From assembly GCF_019670125.1 (NCBI RefSeq), contig NZ_AP023033.1, forward strand, positions 2,221,001-2,285,000: a stretch of 64,000 bases of DNA. The letters are read 5' to 3'. Made by a program: the position numbers and the translations under genes. A model generated the notes under the pieces. It was not told where the DNA came from. It ran no database searches and was given only the letters and a program-made list of their open reading frames with translations. The stretch comes from Agarivorans aestuarii (lineage in GTDB: Bacteria > Pseudomonadota > Gammaproteobacteria > Enterobacterales > Celerinatantimonadaceae). Shown here in pieces: positions 29,539 to 39,749 of this stretch; the stretch's first letter is position 1; each line of letters opens with the position of its first letter.

Positions 29539-30108
29539 ATGAAAACGATAGAAATTGAAGAAGATTTGTATTTATACATTGCCAGCCAAACTAAACACAT
29601 TGGTGAAAGTGCCTCAGATATTCTAAGGCGACTGCTAGAAGTTGATGGTCAAGAATTACCAGAAGAGCAGGCAGTTATTGTTGTTGAGAACAAAGATGAG
29701 GACAACATAGAGCAAGAGTTAGTAGTTGAAGCTGCACATACTGCAACTGTAGCAGAAGCCGATGTGTCTGATAGTGACCCTTTAGATTATTTCAATTTTG
29801 CCGAAATAACTGAAGCTGGCAGTTCAACAAAACGTTTCTTATCATTGCTGTCAGGCCTTTACGCCATAAGCGGCGAGCAGTTTGCTAAAGCTTGTGTATT
29901 AAAAGGAAGTAAACGCGAATACTTCTCGCAAGATAAAGACTTATTACTGGCCTCTGGAAAAACCAGCAAACCTCAAGCTATACCAAATAGTCCTTATTGG
30001 GTGATCACCAATACCAACACTGCGCGCAAACGCCATATTCTTCAGCATGTCGCCAGTGAAATGGGTTTACAAGAATTTCAAATTGAACGCTTATGTGAAG
30101 CGGTCTAA
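29539..30108 (+). CDS. seqA: Replication initiation negative modulator SeqA
   Basis: A 189-residue protein. The N-terminal oligomerisation domain (MKTIEIEEDLYLYIASQTKHIGESASDILRRLL in outline, residues 1-33) is followed by an acidic linker rich in Glu and Val and the C-terminal DNA-binding domain (KRFLSLLSGLYAIS, NSPYWVITNTNTARKRHIL). SeqA binds hemimethylated GATC pairs and delays re-initiation at oriC; its presence implies Dam methylation. It is followed 37 bp later by pgm, as in E. coli. The acidic linker is longer than in E. coli. Confidence 0.96.
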   Translation: MKTIEIEEDLYLYIASQTKHIGESASDILRRLLEVDGQELPEEQAVIVVENKDEDNIEQELVVEAAHTATVAEADVSDSDPLDYFNFAEITEAGSSTKRFLSLLSGLYAISGEQFAKACVLKGSKREYFSQDKDLLLASGKTSKPQAIPNSPYWVITNTNTARKRHILQHVASEMGLQEFQIERLCEAV

Positions 30109-30145
30109 CTATTTATCTTAAACTTAAGCATCGGAGAAGCTATTA

Positions 30146-31795
30146 ATGGCTATTCACCCTTTAGCAGGTACGCCAGCTCAGGCTGAGCATCTTGCAAACA
30201 TTCCACGATTAGTGGCTGACTATTACTTACTAGAACCAGACGTATCAATTAGAGAGCAGCAAGTTGCATTTGGTACTTCAGGTCACCGTGGTAGTTCTAG
30301 CAAAAAAGCGTTTAACGAAAACCACATTTTGGCAGTTAGCCAAGCTATTGCAGAGTATCGTTTAGCTCAAGGTACCACTGGCCCCTTATATATAGGTAAA
30401 GATACACACGCTTTATCTGAGCCTGCTTTTTGTTCAGCAATCGAAGTGTTTGCAGCAAATGGGGTAGAGGTTCGTTATCAAGAAGGTCTTGGTTACACGC
30501 CAACTCCCGTTATTTCTCACGCAATTTTGGCTTATAACCGCTTGGGTAAAGAACAAGCTGATGGCGTAGTGATTACTCCATCACACAATCCGCCGGAAGA
30601 CGGTGGCTTTAAATACAACCCACCTAATGGTGGCCCAGCCGATGGCGACGTGACTAAAGTTGTTCAAGATAGAGCCAATGAAATATTAGCTAACGGCTTA
30701 AAAGACGTTAAGCGTATTGCATATGATGATGCTATTACTAAACCTTCAATTGTCGCTATTGACTACATTAAGCCTTATGTTGACGATCTAGCAAACGTAT
30801 TAGATATAGATGCGATTGCTAAAGCCAAAGTAAAAATTGGCGTAGACCCATTAGGCGGCAGTGGTATTGCTTACTGGTCGGTAATTGCAGAAACCTATGG
30901 TTTAGACATTGAAGTTGTTAACGATCGTGTTGACCCTACTTTCTCGTTTATGACCTTAGATAAAGACGGCAAGATCCGTATGGACTGTTCATCTCCTTAT
31001 GCGATGGCCAGCTTAATTGCACTTAAAGACAAATTTGATGTCGCTGTAGCCAATGACCCAGACTATGACCGTCATGGCATTGTTACAAAGAGCAGTGGTC
31101 TACTAAATCCAAACCACTACTTGGCAGTGGCGATTAACTACTTGTACTCGCACCGCAGCCAATGGGGCGCAGATGCAGCAATTGGTAAAACATTAGTTTC
31201 AAGCTCAATGATTGACCGCGTAGCTACAAGCTTAGGCCGTGAACTAAAGGAAGTACCTGTTGGCTTCAAGTGGTTTGTTGACGGTTTGTTTGATGGAAGT
31301 ATCGCTTTTGGCGGCGAAGAAAGTGCAGGTGCTTCTTTCCTTCGTAAAGATGGTGGCGTATGGAGTACCGATAAAGACGGTATTATTCTAGCCTTACTTG
31401 CAGCGGAAATTATTGCCGTTACTGGCAAAGATCCAGGCGAGCACTACCAAGGGTTTGTTGAGCAGTTTGGCGAGCCTTGCTACAAGCGTATCGATGCGCC
31501 AGCAAGCATCGAGCAAAAAGCAGTACTTAGCGCATTGGACCCAGCCATGGTAGAAGCCGAAACCTTAGCTGGTGAGACTATTACAGCCAAACTAACTGCT
31601 GCACCAGGCAATGGCGCTGCTATTGGTGGCTTAAAAGTTGTAACCGAAAACGGTTGGTTCGCTGCTCGTCCATCGGGTACTGAAGCTATCTATAAGATTT
31701 ACATGGAAAGTTTCAAAGGTGAGCAACATTTAGCTCTAATTGAACAAGAAGCTCAAACCATTGTTTCTGCAGCATTGGCAAAAGCTGGTCTATAA
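30146..31795 (+). CDS. pgm: Phosphoglucomutase (alpha-D-glucose)
   Basis: A 549-residue enzyme of the phosphohexomutase family. The phosphoserine loop is [11 protein letters not shown] with S146, the same number as in E. coli Pgm. The metal loop DPDYDRHG, the sugar-binding [10 protein letters not shown] and the C-terminal phosphate loop [12 protein letters not shown] are all intact. It interconverts glucose 1-phosphate and glucose 6-phosphate in the cytoplasm, feeding the product of the glycogen phosphorylase encoded 0.5 kb downstream into glycolysis. It forms an operon with seqA and ends at a strong terminator. Confidence 0.97.
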   Translation: MAIHPLAGTPAQAEHLANIPRLVADYYLLEPDVSIREQQVAFGTSGHRGSSSKKAFNENHILAVSQAIAEYRLAQGTTGPLYIGKDTHALSEPAFCSAIEVFAANGVEVRYQEGLGYTPTPVISHAILAYNRLGKEQADGVVITPSHNPPEDGGFKYNPPNGGPADGDVTKVVQDRANEILANGLKDVKRIAYDDAITKPSIVAIDYIKPYVDDLANVLDIDAIAKAKVKIGVDPLGGSGIAYWSVIAETYGLDIEVVNDRVDPTFSFMTLDKDGKIRMDCSSPYAMASLIALKDKFDVAVANDPDYDRHGIVTKSSGLLNPNHYLAVAINYLYSHRSQWGADAAIGKTLVSSSMIDRVATSLGRELKEVPVGFKWFVDGLFDGSIAFGGEESAGASFLRKDGGVWSTDKDGIILALLAAEIIAVTGKDPGEHYQGFVEQFGEPCYKRIDAPASIEQKAVLSALDPAMVEAETLAGETITAKLTAAPGNGAAIGGLKVVTENGWFAARPSGTEAIYKIYMESFKGEQHLALIEQEAQTIVSAALAKAGL

Positions 31796-31812
31796 TCTAT
31801 AAGCACCGGATG

Positions 31813-31840
31813 AAGGGTATTGAATAAATACCCTTTTTTT
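31813..31840 (+). terminator. Intrinsic terminator after pgm
   Basis: AAGGGTAT paired with ATACCCTT around a short A/T loop, followed by a run of eight T. It separates pgm from glgP. Confidence 0.9.
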
Positions 31841-32292
31841 GTGCATAAATTCCGCCTGAAAACGTATGCCAACTGCTTCAAATTGCAAGTTCTGTAATAG
31901 TTTTGTTACAAAAGCGCATTACAATGGTATAGGTCTATAATTTGAACGATTTGAATCAAAAGCCCCGTATTAATTGATTCCGATCAAGATTGCTTCCGAT
32001 TTACTTATGAAAGCATTTTCAAATGCTGGGCTTTTGGCGGGTTTTCTTTACACTTCATTTCGGTTCTTTGAGTGAAAAAGCATTTTTTCCAAAAAATGCA
32101 TAAAAATTTAGTCTTGAGAGAGGCTTTTTTACCTAAATGTGATGTAGAACGTATATAATATCGTTCCGCATCGGTAACATGAGCTCGGATTTTTGAGCAC
32201 ATACAGTCTTTTGTAGCATTTGTTGTTCGGTTAACCATCGAATGCTACGTTGGAAGATGTCACCACAAAGGTTAGATACAAAGGAAATTCAC
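31841..32292 (+). promoter_or_regulatory. Long glgP upstream region with three related inverted repeats
   Basis: About 450 bp without a convincing gene. It holds three inverted repeats whose arms share GCATT/AATGC: 32012-32027 (7-bp arms), 32080-32099 (9-bp arms, AT-rich), and 32213-32248 (8-bp arms GTAGCATT/AATGCTAC with a 20-base loop). A TATAAT at 32154-32159 is the best -10 candidate; no good -35 is seen, but a TGTGA half-site lies just upstream at 32139-32143, which could hint at CRP. The third repeat would then fall within the transcribed leader. The glgP ribosome site AAGGA is at 32281-32285. Regulation is inferred only. Confidence 0.45.
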
Positions 32293-34767
32293 ATGGCCGC
32301 TAAAAAGGCAAAAGCAACAAACACAGTAGCGTTATCTAAAGATCAGTTTAAAGATGCTATCGTTAAACATCTTCGTAGTACCTGTGGTACTGACGAAGCT
32401 CGCGCTAACAATCAAGCTTGGTGGAAAGCCACTTGTGCAGCAGTAAACGAGTTAGTTTTCGAACGCTTAACTGAAACTTCTAAAGCGAATGCAGATAAAG
32501 ATTCTCGTGCAGTTCACTACTTATCACTAGAATTCTTGATGGGTCGTTTGACAGTGAACAACATGCACAACGTAGGCGTTTTTGGCGCTGCACGTGATGC
32601 ATTGGCAGATCTTGGTAAAGACGTTAACGACATCTGTGACGAAGAGCCTGATATGGCACTTGGTAACGGTGGTTTAGGTCGTCTAGCTGCTTGTTTCATC
32701 GATTCTTTGGCTACTCTTAACTACCCAGCGGTAGGTTACGGTATCCATTACGAGCATGGTTTATTCCGTCAAGAAATTCAAGGCGGTCGTCAAATCGAGC
32801 GTCCTGATAGCTGGCGCGAGTACGGTAACCCTTGGGAAATCTGCCGTCCAGAATCAGTTCAAGAAGTTCCTCTATACGGTTACGTTGAAACTGTATTTGG
32901 CGAAGATGGCAAAATGCGCAAAGTTTGGCATGCTGGTCGTCAAATCAAAGGTGTGCCATGGGATATCCCAGTAGTTGGTTACGAAGCTAAAACTGTAAAC
33001 GTACTACGTTTGTGGGAATCTAAAGCTGCTGACTTCTTTGATTGGGACGTTTTCAATGCCGGTGGTTACATCGATTCTCAATCTGAGAAATCTCAAGCTG
33101 AAGCAGTTTCTAAAGTATTGTATCCAAACGACGAGTCAGAAGCTGGTAAAGAGCTTCGTCTAATCCAACAATACTTCTTCTGTGCTTGTTCACTAAAAGA
33201 TATTATTCGTCGTTACAAGCGTAACCACAGTGACTTCTCTCAGTTCTCTAAGCAAGCTGTTATTCAGTTGAACGATACTCACCCAACTGTTGCTATTCCT
33301 GAGTTGATGCGCATTCTTATCGACGAAGAAGGTCTAGTTTGGGATGACGCTTGGAAGATCTGTAAAGAAACTTTCGCTTACACAAACCACACTCTATTGC
33401 CAGAAGCACTAGAAAAATGGGCTGTGTACTTGTTCGAGAAAGTACTTCCACGTCACCTAGAAATCATTTATGAAATCAACCGTCGTTTCCTTGAAGACGA
33501 AGTTGAAGCTAAATGGCCTGGCAACGATGAAATGAAACGTCACCTTTCTATTATTGAAGAAGGTGAAACTCGCATGGTTCGCATGGCGTTCCTATGTGTT
33601 GTTACTTGTTTCAAAACTAACGGTGTTGCAGCAATGCACTCAGAGTTGGTTAAAGAAGATCTGTTCCCTGAGTTCTACGAACTATGGCCAGAGCGTTTCG
33701 TAAACGTAACAAACGGTGTAACTCCTCGTCGTTGGTTGCTTGCTTGTAACGAACAGCTAGCTAACATGTACAACGAAACCGTTGGTACTGATTGGCCGCG
33801 TAAGTTAGACGAGCTAAAAGGCGCTGCTAAGTTTGCAGACGATGCTAAGTTCCAGAAAAACTTCATGGCGATTAAACGCGAGAAGAAAGTAGAACTAGCT
33901 GACAAGATCGAAGAACTATGTGGCATCAAAGTAAGCCCTGATGCAATGTTCAACGTTCTTATTAAGCGTCTACACGAGTACAAGCGTCAACACCTAGCAC
34001 TGCTACACATCCTAGCACTTTACCGTCGTCTACTTGAAAACCCAGATTACGATATGGGCCCACAAGTATTCATCTTCGGTTCTAAAGCTGCTCCTGGTTA
34101 CAAGTTAGCTAAAGACATTATCTACGCAATCAACAAAGTTGCAGATAAAGTGAACAACGACCCACGCATTAAAGACAAGCTGAAAGTTGTGTTCATGCCT
34201 AACTACCGTGTAACTCTTGCTGAGAAACTATTCCCAGCAGGTGACGTATCTCTACAGATTTCTACTGCAGGTTACGAAGCATCTGGTACTGGTAACATGA
34301 AGTTTGCCCTAAACGGTGCACTAACTCTTGGTACTATGGACGGTGCAAACGTAGAAATCCGCGAAGAAGTTGGTGACGAGAACATCTTCATCTTCGGTAT
34401 GGATTGTGACGAAGTTAAAGCGCTTAAAGCTGCTGGTTACAACCCATGGGATTACTACTACGGAAACCCTGAGCTGAAAGCTGTTCTAGATTGGTTAGAA
34501 ACAGACTTCTTCACTCCTGGTGCACCTGGTGAGCTAGCTTCAATCAAGCACAGCTTGTTAGAAGGTGGTGACCCGTACCTAGTATTGGCTGACTTCGAGT
34601 CCTTCACTACTCAGTACACTGCTGTTGACCTAGCTTACCGCGACCAGAAGAAGTGGGCTAAGATGGCTATCATCAACTCTGCTTCAGTAGGTAAGTTCAA
34701 CTCAGACCGTTCTATTGAAGATTACGTAGACCGCATCTGGAAACTTGAAAAAGTTATGCCTAACTAA
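32293..34767 (+). CDS. glgP: Glycogen/maltodextrin phosphorylase
   Basis: An 824-residue GT35 enzyme. The ATG at 32293 is chosen because AAGGA lies seven bases upstream; the frame continues 51 bp further without support. The pyridoxal phosphate lysine is K670 in [14 protein letters not shown]. Active-site stretches [18 protein letters not shown] and [14 protein letters not shown] are intact. It releases glucose 1-phosphate from glycogen or maltodextrins in the cytoplasm. Codons are strongly biased to CGT, GGT, AAC, TTC and CTA-type choices compared with neighbours, suggesting high expression. It is monocistronic; other glg genes are not in the window. Whether the preferred chain is glycogen or maltodextrin (MalP) is open. 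Confidence 0.94.
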   Translation: MAAKKAKATNTVALSKDQFKDAIVKHLRSTCGTDEARANNQAWWKATCAAVNELVFERLTETSKANADKDSRAVHYLSLEFLMGRLTVNNMHNVGVFGAARDALADLGKDVNDICDEEPDMALGNGGLGRLAACFIDSLATLNYPAVGYGIHYEHGLFRQEIQGGRQIERPDSWREYGNPWEICRPESVQEVPLYGYVETVFGEDGKMRKVWHAGRQIKGVPWDIPVVGYEAKTVNVLRLWESKAADFFDWDVFNAGGYIDSQSEKSQAEAVSKVLYPNDESEAGKELRLIQQYFFCACSLKDIIRRYKRNHSDFSQFSKQAVIQLNDTHPTVAIPELMRILIDEEGLVWDDAWKICKETFAYTNHTLLPEALEKWAVYLFEKVLPRHLEIIYEINRRFLEDEVEAKWPGNDEMKRHLSIIEEGETRMVRMAFLCVVTCFKTNGVAAMHSELVKEDLFPEFYELWPERFVNVTNGVTPRRWLLACNEQLANMYNETVGTDWPRKLDELKGAAKFADDAKFQKNFMAIKREKKVELADKIEELCGIKVSPDAMFNVLIKRLHEYKRQHLALLHILALYRRLLENPDYDMGPQVFIFGSKAAPGYKLAKDIIYAINKVADKVNNDPRIKDKLKVVFMPNYRVTLAEKLFPAGDVSLQISTAGYEASGTGNMKFALNGALTLGTMDGANVEIREEVGDENIFIFGMDCDEVKALKAAGYNPWDYYYGNPELKAVLDWLETDFFTPGAPGELASIKHSLLEGGDPYLVLADFESFTTQYTAVDLAYRDQKKWAKMAIINSASVGKFNSDRSIEDYVDRIWKLEKVMPN

Positions 34768-34785
34768 GAACCTTAGTTTTTAGCT

Positions 34786-34815
34786 AAAAAAGGGAGACAA
34801 TGTCTCCCTTTTTTT
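34786..34815 (+). terminator. Intrinsic terminator after glgP
   Basis: GGGAGACA paired with TGTCTCCC around a minimal loop, with an A-run before and seven T after. Confidence 0.92.
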
Positions 34816-34870
34816 ATGCGTGAAAAACTAGCATACTATTGGCCACTTCTAAGATATCTAAGGACAAGAT

Positions 34871-35923
34871 GTGGCGAAAACAGCTTTAATCCAACAGGGT
34901 CTGCTAGCGTTCACCTTAAACTCTCCGCAAAACGCCGACACCTTTGAGTTTGAATTAGCTAATAATACCAAGGTGAAGTTATTAGCATCTGGTGTACTGC
35001 AATTCGAACCTAAAGAGTCAACATCTAGTCGAGCAATTGTGTTGTCTGCCGGAATACATGGCAACGAAACAGCACCCATTGAATGCTTAGATAAATTAGT
35101 TTCTGATATTTTTTCCTTGGAGATAAAGTTAGACCAACCCTTGCTGGTCATTCTTGGTAACCCTCCAGCGATGATTGAGGCTAAAAGAGAGTTAAGTGTA
35201 AACTTAAATCGTTTGTTTATAGGTAAGCATAAAAATTACGAGCGCAGCTATGAAGTAGAGCGCGCTAATCAATTGGAAACTCTCTTAGACTGTTTCTACA
35301 AAGCCTATCAGCATTTACCCGCCTATCACTTAGATCTACATACTGCGATTAGAAGTTCCAAACACGAAAAGTTTGCTGTTTATCCCTTTACCCATGGTAA
35401 GCCATGGAAAAAATCGAGTTTAGCGCTGTTGCAATCTTGTGGAGTGGACTGTGTACTTTTTTCAAACGAGCCAGCATCAACATTTAGCTACCATTCAAGT
35501 GCCAAATACGGTGTGGTAGCTTTTACCGTTGAACTAGGCAAAGTACATGCTTTTGGTCAAAACGACTTAAGTAAACTAGATCAACTCACTACCACGCTGA
35601 AACAGCTACTTAGCGCTAGCAACCTCAAGTCATTAGACTTTAAGCCTAAGCGAGCAGTCTTGTTTGAAGTGAGTGATGTGGTAGACAAGCATCAAGATGA
35701 TTTTTGCTTTAGCTTCAATCAAAGCCAAGCCAACTTTACTGAATACCAAACTGGTTATGAGCTCGCCAAAGAGGGTAGTGAACGAGTAGTTATTAGTAAC
35801 GGTCCTAAAGCCATTGTATTTCCTAATGACAAGGTAGCAATTGGTCAACGAGCAGTATTGTTAGTAAAAAGAATGACTCAATCAGATATTGTCCAAGCAG
35901 AAAAAAAACATAGGCTGATATAA
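34871..35923 (+). CDS. astE: Succinylglutamate desuccinylase AstE
   Basis: A 350-residue zinc carboxypeptidase-like enzyme of the AstE/AspA family. Metal ligands are seen in GIHGNETAP (H63, E66), and YHLDLHTAIR supplies the third His. The catalytic Glu is in AFTVELGK. AstE removes succinate from N-succinylglutamate, the last step of the arginine succinyltransferase pathway. Starts with GTG after AAGGA at six bases. The other ast genes are absent here, so it is separated from its pathway partners; an aspartoacylase-type activity is a less likely alternative. Confidence 0.88.
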   Translation: MAKTALIQQGLLAFTLNSPQNADTFEFELANNTKVKLLASGVLQFEPKESTSSRAIVLSAGIHGNETAPIECLDKLVSDIFSLEIKLDQPLLVILGNPPAMIEAKRELSVNLNRLFIGKHKNYERSYEVERANQLETLLDCFYKAYQHLPAYHLDLHTAIRSSKHEKFAVYPFTHGKPWKKSSLALLQSCGVDCVLFSNEPASTFSYHSSAKYGVVAFTVELGKVHAFGQNDLSKLDQLTTTLKQLLSASNLKSLDFKPKRAVLFEVSDVVDKHQDDFCFSFNQSQANFTEYQTGYELAKEGSERVVISNGPKAIVFPNDKVAIGQRAVLLVKRMTQSDIVQAEKKHRLI

Positions 35924-35930
35924 GAATATA

Positions 35931-35968
35931 AAGCTAGTGATTCTAAATTCACGATGCATCACTAGCTT
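35931..35968 (+). terminator. Possible terminator after astE
   Basis: An 11-bp perfect inverted repeat (AAGCTAGTGAT and its complement) encloses a 16-base loop eight bases after the astE stop. It is not followed by a T-run, so a termination role is uncertain. Confidence 0.4.
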
Positions 35969-36054
35969 ATAATCTGTTATTCAGGTCATTAACTTTGCGT
36001 TCACGCTAGCTAGTAAACAAAATGCAGTACAACACATTGTTACAATCAAAGACG

Positions 36055-36083
36055 TATTGAAGCACTAGATCCCGTGATATAAT
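36055..36083 (+). promoter_or_regulatory. Extended -10 promoter for ydiJ-menI
   Basis: TATTGA at 36055-36060 and TATAAT at 36078-36083 are separated by 17 bases, with the TG of an extended -10 one base before TATAAT. It lies 40 bp before the ydiJ start, and only non-coding DNA is upstream. Confidence 0.65.
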
Positions 36084-36123
36084 CCTTCCAATTTTTAATA
36101 CCTTAGAGTGGGACAACGGATTT

Positions 36124-39100
36124 ATGATCCCTAAGTTAAGCCCTCAGCATTCTCTTGAGGCTCTTTATTTAGATTATTTAGCGAAGCTTGAACAATCGGC
36201 TTTTTCTGGTGAAATTCAAACTTCTTACGCCAGTCGTTTAGCGGTCGCTACCGATAATTCTGTTTATCAATATTTGCCACAAGCAGTCGTTTTCCCAAAA
36301 ACAAGCAACGACATAAGGCAGATCTGCCGTTTAGCGTCCGCTTCAACTTTCCAGTCAATTAAACTTAGCCCTCGAGGCGGTGGTACTGGAACCAATGGCC
36401 AGTCTTTAACCGAAGGTATCGTTGTCGATTTATCTAAGTTTATGAACAAGGTCATCGAACTTAATGTTGAAGAGCGTTGGGTTAGGGTGGAAACGGGTAT
36501 TGTAAAAGACCAACTAAACAGCGTGTTAAAAGAGCACGGTTTGTTTTTCTCCCCCGATTTATCCACCAGTAATCGCGCTACCTTGGGGGGTATGATCAAT
36601 ACCGATGCATCAGGTCAGGGTTCAATGGTCTACGGTAAAACCAGCGACCATGTTATCGGCTTAAAAGCAGTATTAGCTAGCGGTGAAGAAATTGATACCG
36701 ACCCAGTTCGTGTTGATCAGCTAGATCAGCAGCGTGAGTCGTTAACTGATATTTACACTGCGGTTAAACATGCCTGTGTTGATATGCGCTCGCTGGTTGA
36801 AGAGAAATTCCCACAACTTAATCGTTTTCTAACAGGTTATGATCTAAAAAATGCCTATTCACCTGAGCGAGATAGCCTAGATTTAACCCGGATTTTGTGT
36901 GGCTCAGAAGGCTCATTGGCGTTTATCACTGAAGCCAAGCTAGATCTTACTCCCATTCCCAAATATCGAACTTTGGTTACGGTTAAGTATGATTCTTTCC
37001 AATCGGCCTTACGTCATGCGCCTAGTTTAGTAGACGCTCAGGCTTTATCTGTTGAGACCATTGATTCCAAGGTTCTTAACCTGGCCCAGCAAGACGTCGT
37101 TTGGGATAGCGTTAGAGAGTTAATTAGTGATGTACCCGAGCAAGAAATGCAGGGCATTAACATTGTTGAATTTGCTGAAAATGACGAAGCACTTCAACAG
37201 CAAAAGATAAACAATCTTGTCGAGATTTTATCGCAGACAGCGGTTACCGAACTCGGTGTTATTGGTTTTCAATGTTGTGATGACTTAACCTGCATTAATG
37301 CCATCTACAACATGCGTAAGAAAGCGGTTGGTTTATTAGGCAATACAGCTGGTAGTGCTAAGCCGGTAGCCTTTGCCGAAGACACCTGTGTACCACCAGA
37401 GAATTTGGCTGACTTTATCGTAGAGTTTAGAGAGTTACTTGATGGTAAAGGTTTGCATTACGGTATGTTTGGCCATGTAGACTCAGGCGTATTACATGTT
37501 CGTCCAGCCTTAGACTTGTGTGACCCTGAACAAGAAATCCTTATGCGCGAGATCTCGGATCAAGTAGTAGCACTTACCGCCAAGTACAAAGGATTAATGT
37601 GGGGCGAGCACGGAAAGGGCTTTCGCTCTGAATACGGGCCTGAGTTTTTTGGTCAAGAACTGTTCGCTGAGCTTCGGAAAATAAAAGCTGCTTTCGATCC
37701 TTACAACCAAATAAACCCGGGCAAGATTTGCACGCCTTTGCATAGCGAAGAGCAGCTAGTCTCAGTTGATGGCACAAAACGCGGCGCTTATGACCGTGAA
37801 ATAGCCATTGAGGTACGTGACAGCTTTAAAAATGCCATGGAATGTAATGGCAACGGACTTTGCTTTAACTATGATACCAGTAGTCCAATGTGCCCTTCAT
37901 TTAAAGCTACCGGAGACCGCAGATACTCACCAAAAGGCCGGGCTGGCTTAATGCGCGAATGGTTACGCCAATTAGCCGCTTTAAAAGTTGACCCACTAGC
38001 GCAAGAAGAAAAGTTAAACGCTAGGTTTATTTCACCAGACAGTATTCTGCTTAAAATTAGAAATAGCATTGCTAAGTCTAAAGGCGAGTATGACTATAGC
38101 CACGAAGTTTATGATGCGATGCAAACCTGTCTCGCCTGTAAAGCATGTACTACTGGCTGTCCAATTAAAGTAGATGTACCTACCTTCCGCTCACGATTTT
38201 TGAATGTGTATCATGGTCGTTATTTACGTCCACTTAAAGATTACTTCGTTGCTTATGTAGAGAGCTATGCGCCATTAATGGCAAAAGCGCCCCGTTTGTT
38301 CAATTTTGCTATGTCACCAAACTGGGCAAGCCTAGCCGTAGAGAAAACCATTGGAATGGTAGACATTCCCACTCTTAGTTTCCCGACGCTCGCTCAGCGC
38401 ATCCCAGAAAGTTTAAGTAGCAAGTATGACTACAATGCTTTGCAAAACTTGAGTGATGAAGAAAAGCAGAACACAGTGTTGGTCGTTCAAGACCCCTTCA
38501 CTAGCTTTTATGAGGCAGAGTTGGTCGAAGACTTCGTTAAGTTAGCGAAAAAGCTTGGACTAAATCCTGTGCTATTACCGTTTAAACCTAACGGAAAGCC
38601 GCAACACATTAAGGGCTTCTTGAGCAAGTTTAATAAGTCTGCTCAAACTAGTGCGGCATTTTTGAATCAGGTGAGTGAGCTTGGAATTAAAATGGTCGGT
38701 GTAGAACCCGCACTGGTGCTTTGTTACCGCGACGAATATAAACACGCGCTTGGCGATACTAGGGGCGACTTTAATGTTCTAGTAGTACAGGAGTGGCTTG
38801 ATTCAATAGATGCTAGTGTTTATGAAGCTCAACAAGTGAGTGATAAACAAGCTTGGTATTTGTTTGGTCACTGCACAGAAAAAGCGCTTAAAGCAGATGC
38901 ATTCAAGCAGTGGCAGCAGGTATTTAATCGCTTTGGTGCTAATTTGCAGGATGTGGCCGTAGGCTGTTGTGGCATGGCGGGTACTTACGGGCACGACGCC
39001 AAGCAATTAGCGACTTCTAAAGCTATCTATGAGTTGAGCTGGAAGCAAAAAATGGCAAGTTTACCTAAAGAGCGCTGTATGGTTACTGGTTACTCATGTA

Positions 39101-39174
39101 GAAGCCAAGTTAAACGCTTAGAAGGTGAAAAGCCAAAGCACCCATTACAAATTCTGTTGAGCTTAATGTCTTGA
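36124..39174 (+). CDS. ydiJ: FAD/iron-sulfur D-2-hydroxyglutarate dehydrogenase-like protein (YdiJ)
   Basis: A 1016-residue fusion. The N-terminal half is an FAD-linked oxidase of the vanillyl-alcohol oxidase type (LSPRGGGTGTNGQSLTEG for FAD phosphates; FGHVDSGVLHVRP and MWGEHGKGFRSE in the cap). The C-terminal half has ferredoxin-like cysteine clusters (MECNGNGLCF, CLACKACTTGCP) and CCG-domain features (CCGMAGTYG). E. coli YdiJ oxidises D-2-hydroxyglutarate; the same is likely here. It overlaps menI by four bases, a pairing also seen in E. coli. Confidence 0.92.
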   Translation: MIPKLSPQHSLEALYLDYLAKLEQSAFSGEIQTSYASRLAVATDNSVYQYLPQAVVFPKTSNDIRQICRLASASTFQSIKLSPRGGGTGTNGQSLTEGIVVDLSKFMNKVIELNVEERWVRVETGIVKDQLNSVLKEHGLFFSPDLSTSNRATLGGMINTDASGQGSMVYGKTSDHVIGLKAVLASGEEIDTDPVRVDQLDQQRESLTDIYTAVKHACVDMRSLVEEKFPQLNRFLTGYDLKNAYSPERDSLDLTRILCGSEGSLAFITEAKLDLTPIPKYRTLVTVKYDSFQSALRHAPSLVDAQALSVETIDSKVLNLAQQDVVWDSVRELISDVPEQEMQGINIVEFAENDEALQQQKINNLVEILSQTAVTELGVIGFQCCDDLTCINAIYNMRKKAVGLLGNTAGSAKPVAFAEDTCVPPENLADFIVEFRELLDGKGLHYGMFGHVDSGVLHVRPALDLCDPEQEILMREISDQVVALTAKYKGLMWGEHGKGFRSEYGPEFFGQELFAELRKIKAAFDPYNQINPGKICTPLHSEEQLVSVDGTKRGAYDREIAIEVRDSFKNAMECNGNGLCFNYDTSSPMCPSFKATGDRRYSPKGRAGLMREWLRQLAALKVDPLAQEEKLNARFISPDSILLKIRNSIAKSKGEYDYSHEVYDAMQTCLACKACTTGCPIKVDVPTFRSRFLNVYHGRYLRPLKDYFVAYVESYAPLMAKAPRLFNFAMSPNWASLAVEKTIGMVDIPTLSFPTLAQRIPESLSSKYDYNALQNLSDEEKQNTVLVVQDPFTSFYEAELVEDFVKLAKKLGLNPVLLPFKPNGKPQHIKGFLSKFNKSAQTSAAFLNQVSELGIKMVGVEPALVLCYRDEYKHALGDTRGDFNVLVVQEWLDSIDASVYEAQQVSDKQAWYLFGHCTEKALKADAFKQWQQVFNRFGANLQDVAVGCCGMAGTYGHDAKQLATSKAIYELSWKQKMASLPKERCMVTGYSCRSQVKRLEGEKPKHPLQILLSLMS

Positions 39175-39587
39175 GCATCTGGAATTTGCCAATGAGCTTG
39201 GCAACCTTAAATAAGATGGGCGAGGGCAATATGCTCGCCTATCTTGATATAGAGTTCACTGAAATCGGCGAAGACTATTTAGTGGCTAAAATGCCGGTAA
39301 CTGAAAAAGTTAAGCAGCCAATGGGTTTGCTGCATGGTGGAGCAAATGTCGTTCTTGCCGAAAGCTTAGCCAGTTGTGCTGCTTATTGTGTTGCAGGTGA
39401 TAAATCTATGGTGGTTGGTGTTGAAATTAACGCCAATCATTTAAAAGCAGTTAGGCATGGCGAGGTCACTGCCAAGGCTAGCCCTATTAAGCTGGGTAAT
39501 TCTCTGCAAGTATGGCAAATCAATATTGAACAAAGCAACGAAATGGTGTGTAGTTCTCGGCTAACCGTGATGGTTAAATCTAAATAG
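39171..39587 (+). CDS. menI: 1,4-dihydroxy-2-naphthoyl-CoA hydrolase-like hotdog thioesterase (MenI/YdiI)
   Basis: A 138-residue hotdog thioesterase. It starts with TTG at 39171, overlapping the ydiJ stop (TTGA). The start is supported because the N-terminal IWNLPMSLATLNKMGEGNM lines up with the E. coli YdiI N terminus, whereas the ATG at 39192 would lose it. Active-site features are GLLHGGANVVLAES with the catalytic Glu, and GVEINANHLKA. The E. coli enzyme hydrolyses DHNA-CoA in menaquinone synthesis, and also acts on other acyl-CoAs. Expression is probably coupled to ydiJ. Confidence 0.88.
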   Translation: MSIWNLPMSLATLNKMGEGNMLAYLDIEFTEIGEDYLVAKMPVTEKVKQPMGLLHGGANVVLAESLASCAAYCVAGDKSMVVGVEINANHLKAVRHGEVTAKASPIKLGNSLQVWQINIEQSNEMVCSSRLTVMVKSK

Positions 39588-39749
39588 CTGCCAAGTTGTT
39601 AAAACTTTCCCTTTTTTTCACTAATTTATTACATCTAACAAACTGAACTTTATAGGATTTCGAAGTCTAATTTAGCGCAAATATTTTGATGATTGGCGGT
39701 TATACGTCTAACGTTGAATATGTATTGGTAAATTAACTTAGGGATCCTT

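Noticed and set aside
32005-32238. Open frame of 77 codons on the minus strand upstream of glgP
   Set aside because: No ribosome site, odd composition, and it covers the inverted repeats and the -10 box of glgP.
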